Below, piece after piece: positions 1-5,565 of a stretch of 5,577 nucleotides of DNA. Made by a program: the position numbers and the translations under genes. The DNA lies in assembly GCF_041624275.1 (NCBI RefSeq), contig NZ_JBFJVE010000192.1:1-5577 (forward strand), written 5' to 3'. The stretch is from Shimia sp041624275. GTDB lineage: Bacteria; Pseudomonadota; Alphaproteobacteria; Rhodobacterales; Rhodobacteraceae. Every line of letters begins with the position of its first letter. Positions within the stretch are counted from its first letter, which is position 1. The notes beneath the pieces are model-generated. The model searched no databases, was not told where the DNA came from, and was given only the letters and a program-made list of their open reading frames with translations.

Positions 1-58
1 ACTTCTGTGTATCATGGCCCAACAGATCGGCTGAGCCGCTTGCGACGCCGCCTGGCGG

Positions 59-77
59 CTGGGGGCGCTGCCCCCAG
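59..77. terminator. Perfect GC-rich hairpin, possible terminator
   Basis: CTGGGGGC (59-66) and GCCCCCAG (70-77) form a perfect 8-bp stem around a 3-base loop. No T-run follows on the plus strand, and the next bases are a C-run and GGAGTATT. It could therefore be a Rho-assisted or structural terminator, or simply part of the dispersed repeat that continues to about 112. The palindrome is seen directly; the terminator role is inferred. Confidence 0.4.
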
Positions 78-157
78 ACCCCCGGAGTATTGCCGACGAG
101 ATGAAGCAGGGGCGAAGCCGGGGCCCTTTTCTCTTGCCCGAAATATCCCCGCCGGAG
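78..157. repeat. Inverted pair of diverged intergenic repeats
   Basis: On the plus strand, CCCCCGGAGTATT (79-91) is followed by a purine-rich stretch containing GATGAAGCAGGGG (100-112). On the minus strand, reading down from 157, CCTCCGGCGGGGATATTT is followed by a similar purine-rich stretch containing GGGCAAGAGAAAAGGG. The two units share a G/C block, a TATT core and an AGA/GAA-rich tail, and they point towards each other. Blocks of this form (C/G run, GGGATATTT, AAGA-rich tail) are, from memory, common between genes in Rhodobacterales. They may act as bidirectional transcription terminators, but that function is inferred. Confidence 0.4.
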
Positions 158-181
158 GCCTGCCGAGGCCGCCGCAGGCGG
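158..181 (-). terminator. Candidate terminator hairpin after the DUF2794 gene
   Basis: This lies 12 bases beyond the DUF2794 stop codon. Two alternative stems are visible: GCCTGC (158-163) with GCAGGC (174-179), and CCGCC (169-173) with GGCGG (177-181) around a GCA loop. The minus-strand sequence past it contains GGGGATATTT rather than a clean T-run, so intrinsic termination would be imperfect. Position and symmetry support the call; there is no direct evidence of termination. Confidence 0.35.
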
Positions 182-192
182 TCGCGGCATGG

Positions 193-540
193 CTATTTGA
201 CGGCGCGGATCAGCTTGCGCTCCAGCACCCGCAGCACGGTCCTGAGATCATGGCCGCGCTTGAGGATCTGCCCGTCCATGCCGATCACCGCGTAAAGCCC
301 CTGGCGGGTCTTCAGCCGGGGCCGTTTCTCGATCCGGTAGAGCGGGTTTTCCGCCGTGCGCCGGAAGATCGAGAACACCGCCACCTCGCGCAGGTTGGAT
401 ATCCCGTAATCGCGCCATTCCCCGGCGGCGACCATGCGCCCGTAAAGCGACAGGATCAGCCCAAGCTCCGTGCGGTGAAACGCCACCTGGGTCGGGGTCT
501 GCGGCGGACCGCTGAACGGAATAGGCGGTTGAGCATTCAT
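193..540 (-). CDS. DUF2794 family protein, function unknown
   Basis: This encodes a 115-residue protein that I recognise as DUF2794, a small, apparently soluble family of unknown function found in Alphaproteobacteria. The hallmark core is intact: VAFHRTELGLILSLYGRMVA (residues 19-38), then GEWRDYGI (40-47), the strand-rich AVFSIFRR (54-61), PLYRIEKRP (66-74), RQGLYAVI (79-86) and the C-terminal ILKRGHDL followed by a basic helix (about 92-113). No signal peptide or membrane segment is visible. The first 18 residues are Pro/Gln-rich and variable. I chose the ATG at 540 because it gives the usual family length. The longer form from 609 adds 23 unrelated residues. No Shine-Dalgarno sequence is evident before the ATG. 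The gene is co-directional with imuB but 212 bases downstream of it, beyond a strong inverted repeat, so it is probably a separate transcription unit. Its identity as DUF2794 is firm; its role is not known. Confidence 0.9.
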   Translation of the reverse strand: MNAQPPIPFSGPPQTPTQVAFHRTELGLILSLYGRMVAAGEWRDYGISNLREVAVFSIFRRTAENPLYRIEKRPRLKTRQGLYAVIGMDGQILKRGHDLRTVLRVLERKLIRAVK

Positions 541-679
541 GCGATCAGAATCGCCGCAGTTTTGCAAAAAATCAACCCTGCCGCGTTTTCGCCGCAACTT
601 GATCCGCAAATCGCCCCGGGGCCTCCCCGATCTCGCCCAAAGCTTTGCGCATAGTCAATTCATAGCGAAACAACCGCTA
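541..679. other. Upstream region of the DUF2794 gene, no clear promoter
   Basis: This is the DUF2794-proximal part of the 212-base spacer. Minus-strand promoter candidates are weak. TTGATT (570-575) is spaced 17 bases from GATTCT (547-552), which would start transcription almost at the ATG and give a leaderless mRNA. TTGACT (653-658) has no good -10 partner. The plus-strand tract TTTTGCAAAAAAT (560-572) is the most AT-rich piece and contains the short palindrome TTTTGCAAAA. No GTTC-N7-GTTC operator is present, so I see no sign that the DUF2794 gene belongs to the SOS regulon. Confidence 0.3.
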
Positions 680-729
680 CCTCCGGCGGCGCGGCGATCT
701 TGCCCCCACCCAGTCCGCGCCGCCGGAGG
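680..729 (-). terminator. Perfect 15-bp inverted repeat downstream of imuB
   Basis: CCTCCGGCGGCGCGG (680-694) is exactly complementary to CCGCGCCGCCGGAGG (715-729), with a 20-base loop between them. On the minus strand the structure begins 23 bases after the imuB stop codon. That position suits transcription termination or protection of the imuB mRNA 3' end. The bases after the stem on the minus strand (TAGCGGTTGTTTCG) are only mildly T-rich, so this is not a textbook intrinsic terminator. The stem is near-symmetric and could act on either strand. Confidence 0.5.
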
Positions 730-752
730 GACTTCCCCCCGGACCCCGATGA

Positions 753-2426
753 TCAGGCGAAACTGCCCTGGCAGAACCAGCCCGCCGACATGTCGCCGCC
801 ATGGGCGAAATACATGAACAATCTGGGCCCCTCGCGGCAGGTCACGCGCCAGTAGTCGCGCACCCCGCTGCGCCAGTCCGGATCGTCGAGCCACCATTGC
901 GGGGTGATCCGTTCCGGCCCCGCCGCCAGTTCCAGATGCAGATCGCGCCCGCGCCAGCGGAACACCCCCGGCGGATAGGGGCTGCCCGGCGCCAGCACCG
1001 GCTCGGGGCGCCAGATCAGCAAGGGCCGTGGCGTCGCCGGCACCGGCCAGGGCCCGGCATGGGCCTCGGCCCAGGGGGCGGCCATCACCTTGGCGGTTTT
1101 CTCCGGCAGATGGCTGTCGGCGGGATGCAGCCGGGTGATGCGCTCGAGCCCGACCCGCGCCCCCAGCCGCCCGATCAGATCCTCCAGCGCGGCGCCGCTT
1201 TGCCGGCGTCTGGCCGCCACATGGCCGGCCTCCAGCGGCCCGCTCATGCGCTGCTGCCCGGCCTCTTCCACCCGCAGCGCCACCAGCCGCAGCATGTCGA
1301 TGCCAAACCCGGCCTCGATCTCGTCAAGCTTCATCGCCAGCAGCGGGCGGATGCGCTCCACCTCGGCCGAGGCCCGGGCCAGGCCGACCTCGACCCATTG
1401 CATGCTCTGATCGGTGCGGAACGCCTGCAGCCGCAGCTGCCGCACCAGCTTGCCGCGCGCCTCCAGCAGCACGCAGAGCCGCTCCAGCAGCCGCAGCATC
1501 CCGGCCTCGATGTCCTCGCGCAGCCCGATCGGCTCGGGCAGGGTCAGGCGCACCGCGAAATGCGGCGCCTCGCGGGCCGGGGTGATCGGCTCGGCCGCCG
1601 CGCCCAGCGCCTGATCCAGCCGCAGCATCAGCCCCTTGCCGAAACGCCGCGCCACGGCGGCGCGCGGCTGGCCCGCCAGATCGCCGATGCGCCGCAGCCC
1701 CAGACGCGCCAGATGCGCCTGGGTCTCGGCGTCGATGCGCAGCCCCGCCACCGGCAGATCGGCCAGCGCGGTGCGGGTCTGGCCCACCGGCGCAATCGCC
1801 GCCCCCGCTGCCCCCCCGGCCGACCCCTTGCTGGCGAGCTGTGGCGCCGGGCCGCCCCGGGTCCAATGCCGCCGCCGCGCCGCCCGCACCCGGGTCGCCG
1901 GCGCCTCCTGGTCGATGGCATCGCCGCTGCGAAACATCGGCATGTCGCCACGCCCGGCAAAGCGCGCCAGCGCCCAGGCGGCGCCGGGCGTGTCGGCAAT
2001 CCCGGCCTGCGCCGTCAGCCCCAACCCGGCACAGCCCTGCTGCACCGCGTCGATCAGCCCCGGCTCGCCGCCAAAGAGATGCGCGCAGCCGGTAATATCC
2101 AGCATCAGCGCCGCCGGGGCCTCTTCGGCCACCCAGGGCGAAAACTGCACCGCCCAGCGGCGCAGGGTGGCCAGAAAGGCGGCCTCGGCCTGCGGGTTCT
2201 GCAACCGGGTCAGCAGCCCCGGGCACAGGGCCTGGGCATCGCGATGCGGCTGGCCCAGATGCACCCCCGCGGCGCTGGCCTCTGGCGACAGCGACGACAC
2301 CAGCTGCATCTGACCGCTGTCGCGCAGCACCGCCAGCGGCTGGCCCCAGAGGTCCGGCTCGGCCCGGATCAGCCGTTCGGCGCCGAGGCGCGGGAACCAC
2401 AGGGAGAGAATACGACGGTTGGACAT
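753..2426 (-). CDS. imuB: ImuB, catalytically inactive Y-family polymerase-like mutasome protein
   Basis: This 557-residue protein is the scaffold of the SOS mutasome. In studied bacteria ImuB bridges the sliding clamp, ImuA and DnaE2 and does not polymerise. The N-terminus (ILSLWFPRLGAERL, residues 6-19) replaces the DxDxFF metal-binding motif of active Y-family polymerases, with no aspartate there. The palm continues through SPEASAAGV (48-55), ALCPGL (66-71) and MLDITGCAHLFGG (108-120). A helix-hairpin-helix-like region spans about 230-254, a little-finger-like domain about 285-390, and the ImuB-type C-terminus includes RPLLIWRPEPV (467-477), WWLDDPDWRSG (511-521), RDYWRV (523-528) and the terminal GWFCQGSFA. 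A basic, then Gly/Ala-rich linker covers about 180-215. I chose the ATG at 2426 because homologues begin with this RRILSLWFPRL segment. The frame stays open to 2804 but the extension is repeat-derived or leader sequence. No Shine-Dalgarno is visible; a 12-bp repeat occupies that position. dnaE2 is divergent, and imuA is not adjacent. LexA control from the shared intergenic region is likely. Confidence 0.93.
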   Translation of the reverse strand: MSNRRILSLWFPRLGAERLIRAEPDLWGQPLAVLRDSGQMQLVSSLSPEASAAGVHLGQPHRDAQALCPGLLTRLQNPQAEAAFLATLRRWAVQFSPWVAEEAPAALMLDITGCAHLFGGEPGLIDAVQQGCAGLGLTAQAGIADTPGAAWALARFAGRGDMPMFRSGDAIDQEAPATRVRAARRRHWTRGGPAPQLASKGSAGGAAGAAIAPVGQTRTALADLPVAGLRIDAETQAHLARLGLRRIGDLAGQPRAAVARRFGKGLMLRLDQALGAAAEPITPAREAPHFAVRLTLPEPIGLREDIEAGMLRLLERLCVLLEARGKLVRQLRLQAFRTDQSMQWVEVGLARASAEVERIRPLLAMKLDEIEAGFGIDMLRLVALRVEEAGQQRMSGPLEAGHVAARRRQSGAALEDLIGRLGARVGLERITRLHPADSHLPEKTAKVMAAPWAEAHAGPWPVPATPRPLLIWRPEPVLAPGSPYPPGVFRWRGRDLHLELAAGPERITPQWWLDDPDWRSGVRDYWRVTCREGPRLFMYFAHGGDMSAGWFCQGSFA

Positions 2427-2428
2427 CA

Positions 2429-2476
2429 GCAGTTCGGCAGAGAGGGTGGCGGGCAGTTCGGCAGGCAGTTCGGCAG
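2429..2476. repeat. 12-bp tandem repeat abutting the imuB start codon
   Basis: Three exact copies of GCAGTTCGGCAG lie at 2429-2440, 2453-2464 and 2465-2476. The remaining 12-base slot (2441-2452) is a diverged unit, so the array is four units in register. On the minus strand it ends two bases before the imuB ATG and occupies the ribosome-binding region. Read in the imuB frame the units encode AELP, AELP, ATLS and AELL, with no stop. It may be a recent slippage expansion. An effect on imuB translation is inference. Confidence 0.85.
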
Positions 2477-2514
2477 AAAACAACGGGCAAAAGCCGGGCC
2501 GCAGAACCGGCCAT

Positions 2515-2561
2515 TTGACAGGCACCCCGTTATTTGTTCTTCTTTTGTTCCAGCCTATCGC
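2515..2561 (+). promoter_or_regulatory. Candidate dnaE2 promoter overlapping the LexA box
   Basis: A perfect -35 hexamer TTGACA lies at 2515-2520. A 17-base spacer places the -10 at 2538-2543 (TCTTCT), which is poor but falls inside the LexA box. The alternative is TTGTTC (2534-2539) as -35, overlapping the first LexA half-site, with TATCGC (2556-2561) as -10 after 16 bases. In either case LexA binding would block RNA polymerase. The dnaE2 leader would be about 70-90 bases long. I could not find a comparably good minus-strand promoter for imuB. Confidence 0.45.
2536..2550 (+). promoter_or_regulatory. LexA operator (SOS box), GTTC-N7-GTTC
   Basis: GTTC (2536-2539), a 7-base spacer TTCTTTT, and GTTC (2547-2550) match exactly the direct-repeat operator recognised by LexA in Alphaproteobacteria such as Rhodobacter and Rhizobium. 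It sits in the divergent region with 109 bases to the imuB ATG and 87 bases to the dnaE2 ATG. The only two SOS-type genes in the window flank it. The match is seen directly; repression of both genes from this single site is inferred. Confidence 0.88.
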
Positions 2562-2637
2562 GATTCGCCCCCTGCTGTCGAGACAGGCGCGCCCAAGGCG
2601 GACCCCGACCAGAAACCGCACCACGAAACCCTGCCCC

Positions 2638-5565
2638 ATGGTTGCCGAACTCTGCATCACGTCGAATTTCACCTTCCTCACCGGGGCCTCGCACCCCGAG
2701 GAATACATGCGCCGGGCGGCGCTGGACGGGCTTGAGGCGATTGCCATTGCCGATGACAACAGCGTCGCCGGCATCGTGCGCGCCCATACCGAGGCGCGCG
2801 ACATTGCCCGCCGGGTGCGCGAACGCCAGCGTTTTGACAGTGACCATGGGCTGATCGGCCCGCCTGCGCCGCAAGGCCCGCCCCCGGAAAAACAGCCCGC
2901 CTCGGCGGCGATCTACAATGTGCCCCGGCTCTTGCCGGCGGCGCGGCTGGTCTTTACCGATGCGCCCCCCGTCACCGCGCTGGCCGCCAGCCGCGAGGGC
3001 TGGGCCAGCCTGTGCCGCATCCTCTCCAAGGGGCGGCTTCGGGCGGAAAAAGGCAAATGCCTTCTGGGGCTTGCCGATCTTTTCGAACATTCGGCAGGCT
3101 TGCAGCTGATCCTGCATCCCGACCGCCAGGCGCTGCGCGATCGGCGCGGCTCAGAGGGATGTGGTGGCGGATGGGCGCGGCACATGCCCCGCCTGACGCG
3201 CCGCTTTGCCGGGCAGATGCATCTGGCGCTGACACCGCGCTATGACGGCCAGGACGAGATGCATTTCCGCCGCCTGGCCGAGCTGGCCGACAGGCTCGAC
3301 CTGCCGCTTCTGGCCAGCGCCGCCCCGCGCCTGCATCACGGGCGCCGCCGCCGTCTGGCCGATGTGCTGAGCGCCATCCGCACCGGCAAGCGCATCGACG
3401 TGCTGGGCCGCGATGCGCTGGTCAATGCCGAATGCCGGTTGCGCAGCCCGGCCGAGATGCGCCGCCTGTTCCGCGACCATCCGCAGGCGCTGGACAATAT
3501 TTCGGACCTGCTGGCGAAACTCGACTTCAGCCTCGACAGCCTGCGCTATGAATACCCCAGCGAAGTGGCCGAAAACGAGACCGCCAGCCAGCGCCTGTCG
3601 CGGCTGGCCCATGAGGGGCTGCGCTGGCGCTACCCCTATGGCGCGCCGGATCGGGTCAAGGCGATGCTGGCGCATGAGCTGGCGCTGATCGCCAAGCTGA
3701 AATACGAACCCTATTTCCTCACCGTGCGCGACATCGTGCAGTTTGCCCGGAGCCGCGACATTCTCTGTCAGGGGCGCGGCAGCGCCGCCAATTCGGTGGT
3801 CTGCTATTGCCTCGGCGTGACCTCGGTCAGCCCCGAGATCGGCACCATGGTGTTCGAACGCTTTGTCTCCGAGGCGCGCGACGAGCCGCCCGACATCGAC
3901 GTCGATTTCGAACATGAGCGGCGCGAAGAGGTGATCCAGTGGATCTATGACCGCTATGGCCGCCACCGCGCCGGCCTCTGCGCCACCGTGGTGCATTACC
4001 GTGGCAAGCGCGCCATCCGCGAAGTGGGCCGCGCCATGGGCCTGTCCGAAGACACGATCTCGGCGCTCAGCTCGCAGCTCTGGGGGTTCTTTTCCACCGA
4101 CGCGGTGCAGGACGAGCGCCTGCGCGAGATCGGTCTCGACCCCGAGGACCGGCGCCTGAAACAGACCATGGCCTTGGTGCATGAGATCATCGGCTTTCCC
4201 CGCCACCTCAGCCAGCATGTGGGCGGCTTCATCGTCACCGACGGGCGGCTCGATGAGCTGGTGCCGATCGAAAACGCCACCATGGAAGACCGCACCGTGA
4301 TCTGCTGGGACAAGGATGACATTGATTCGCTTGGCATTCTGAAGGTCGACGTGCTCAGCCTTGGCATGCTGACCTGCATCCGCAAGGCCTTTGATCTGAT
4401 GGCGCAGCACCATGGCAAACACTATTCGCTCGCCACCCTGCCGCAAGAGGATCCGGCGGTCTATGACATGCTGTGCAAGGCCGACAGCATCGGCGTGTTT
4501 CAGGTCGAAAGCCGGGCCCAGATGAACTTTCTGCCGCGCATGAAGCCGCGCAATTTCTATGATCTGGTGATCGAGGTGGCGATCATCCGGCCGGGGCCGA
4601 TCCAGGGCGACATGGTGCACCCCTATATCCGCCGCCGCAATGGCGAAGAGCCGGTGAGCTTCCCCTCGGATGCGCTGGGCGAGGTGCTGGGCAAGACCAT
4701 GGGGGTGCCGCTGTTTCAGGAACAGGCGATGCAGATCGCCATCATCGGCGCCGGGTTTTCCCCCGAAGAGGCCGACCGGCTGCGGCGCTCGCTGGCCACC
4801 TTCAAGAAACATGGGTCCGTCAGCGAATTTCACGACCGTTTCATGCGCGGCATGAAGGCCAACGGCTATGACGAGGAGTTTGCCGCCCGCTGTTTTTCCC
4901 AGATCGAGGGCTTTGGCTCTTATGGCTTTCCCGAAAGCCACGCCGCCAGCTTTGCGCTGCTGGTCTATGCCAGCGCCTGGATCAAATGCCACTATCCCGG
5001 CCTCTTTGCCTGTGCGCTGTTGAACAGCCAGCCGATGGGATTCTATGCCCCGGCCCAGATCGTGCGCGATGCCCGCGAGCACGGGGTCGAGGTGCGCCCG
5101 GTCTCGGTCAACGAAAGCTATTGGGACAATGTGCTGGAGCCCGACGGGCGCGGCGGCTGGGCGCTGCGGCTGGGCTTTCGCCAGATCAGGGCGGTGCGCG
5201 AAGAGGATGCCGCCTGGATCACCGCCGCGCGCGGCAATGGCTATGCCTGCGTCGAGGACGTCTGGCGCCGCGCCGGGGTCAGCCCGCCGGTTCTGGTGCG
5301 TCTGGCCGAGGCCGATGCCTTTGGCGATCTGCGCCTTTCGCGCCGCGAGGCGCTGTGGCAGGCCCGCGCCATCCGCTCCGAGAAACCGCTGCCGCTGTTT
5401 GCCGGCGACATCGACGGCGAGGGCATTGTCGAACCCGCCGCGCATCTGCCCGAGATGAGCGAGGGCGAAGAGGTGGTCGAGGATTATGTCGCCATGCGCC
5501 TGACCCTGCGCCGCCACCCGGTGGCGCTGCTGCGGCATCTGCTGACGCCCGAGGCGGCAGAGTGA
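2638..5565 (+). CDS. dnaE2: DnaE2 (ImuC), error-prone DNA polymerase III alpha-type subunit, C-terminally short
   Basis: This 975-residue C-family DNA polymerase performs SOS-induced translesion and mutagenic synthesis together with ImuB. The start at the ATG of MVAELCITSNFTFLTGASHPEE matches how homologues begin. No clear Shine-Dalgarno precedes it. The PHP domain occupies about residues 1-260. Its first metal-binding His-x-His is Cys6-Ile7-Thr8, so the PHP is probably inactive, as is usual for DnaE2. A Pro-rich insertion covers about 62-98. The palm/fingers region includes GRGSAANS (379-386), the catalytic PDIDVDFEHERRE (418-430, with Asp421 and Asp423), SQHVGGFIVTDGR (525-537) and KVDVLSLGMLT (569-579, with the third Asp at 571). 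The thumb/fingers contain PLFQEQAMQIA (691-701) and FPESHAASFALLVY (764-777). A helix-hairpin-helix-like segment spans about 866-897. The protein ends at RHPVALLRHLLTPEAAE, roughly 100 or more residues short of typical DnaE2 (about 1080), lacking the OB-fold and tail. It is a real truncation, a natural short form or a frameshift; an in-frame TAG follows at 5572. Confidence 0.95.
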   Translation: MVAELCITSNFTFLTGASHPEEYMRRAALDGLEAIAIADDNSVAGIVRAHTEARDIARRVRERQRFDSDHGLIGPPAPQGPPPEKQPASAAIYNVPRLLPAARLVFTDAPPVTALAASREGWASLCRILSKGRLRAEKGKCLLGLADLFEHSAGLQLILHPDRQALRDRRGSEGCGGGWARHMPRLTRRFAGQMHLALTPRYDGQDEMHFRRLAELADRLDLPLLASAAPRLHHGRRRRLADVLSAIRTGKRIDVLGRDALVNAECRLRSPAEMRRLFRDHPQALDNISDLLAKLDFSLDSLRYEYPSEVAENETASQRLSRLAHEGLRWRYPYGAPDRVKAMLAHELALIAKLKYEPYFLTVRDIVQFARSRDILCQGRGSAANSVVCYCLGVTSVSPEIGTMVFERFVSEARDEPPDIDVDFEHERREEVIQWIYDRYGRHRAGLCATVVHYRGKRAIREVGRAMGLSEDTISALSSQLWGFFSTDAVQDERLREIGLDPEDRRLKQTMALVHEIIGFPRHLSQHVGGFIVTDGRLDELVPIENATMEDRTVICWDKDDIDSLGILKVDVLSLGMLTCIRKAFDLMAQHHGKHYSLATLPQEDPAVYDMLCKADSIGVFQVESRAQMNFLPRMKPRNFYDLVIEVAIIRPGPIQGDMVHPYIRRRNGEEPVSFPSDALGEVLGKTMGVPLFQEQAMQIAIIGAGFSPEEADRLRRSLATFKKHGSVSEFHDRFMRGMKANGYDEEFAARCFSQIEGFGSYGFPESHAASFALLVYASAWIKCHYPGLFACALLNSQPMGFYAPAQIVRDAREHGVEVRPVSVNESYWDNVLEPDGRGGWALRLGFRQIRAVREEDAAWITAARGNGYACVEDVWRRAGVSPPVLVRLAEADAFGDLRLSRREALWQARAIRSEKPLPLFAGDIDGEGIVEPAAHLPEMSEGEEVVEDYVAMRLTLRRHPVALLRHLLTPEAAE

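Larger units (their letters stand above)
1..192. other. Non-coding region 3' of the DUF2794 gene
   Basis: I see no convincing gene here. The open frames that cross it have low-complexity Arg/Pro/Gly-rich translations and no family resemblance. The stretch is packed with G/C-rich inverted repeats and two inverted copies of an intergenic repeat, listed separately. This composition is what one expects between two gene ends. A plus-strand gene could end at the TGA at 32-34 (preceding codons read LLCIMAQQIG), but ten residues are too few to identify anything. Confidence 0.5.

Noticed and set aside
1..15. Possible minus-strand start (ATG at 15) of a gene leaving the window
   Set aside because: Only five codons are visible, with no ribosome-binding site or family signal.
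1..34. Possible C-terminal tail (LLCIMAQQIG, stop TGA 32-34) of a plus-strand gene
   Set aside because: Only ten residues are in the window, so there is not enough to support a gene or a family call.
7..654. 215-codon plus-strand open frame over the DUF2794 gene
   Set aside because: Pro/Arg-rich translation without recognisable domains; the opposite strand carries the recognisable DUF2794 protein.
2419..2637. N-terminal extension of dnaE2 starting at TTG 2419
   Set aside because: The 73 extra residues derive from the 12-bp repeat, promoter and LexA box and do not resemble the DnaE2 N-terminus. Homologues start at the ATG at 2638.
801..2735. Long plus-strand open frame antisense to imuB
   Set aside because: Its translation is His/Gln/Pro/Arg-rich low complexity with no family features. 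It is a typical shadow of a high-GC gene, while the minus strand encodes a clear ImuB.
2427..2804. N-terminal extension of ImuB up to 2804
   Set aside because: The extension is antisense to the start of dnaE2 and crosses the regulatory region. ImuB homologues start at the segment beginning at 2426.
3151..5538. 795-codon minus-strand open frame antisense to dnaE2
   Set aside because: It lies entirely within the clear DnaE2 coding sequence. The translation is repetitive in His/Ala/Gly/Asp, as expected for the antisense of a high-GC gene.
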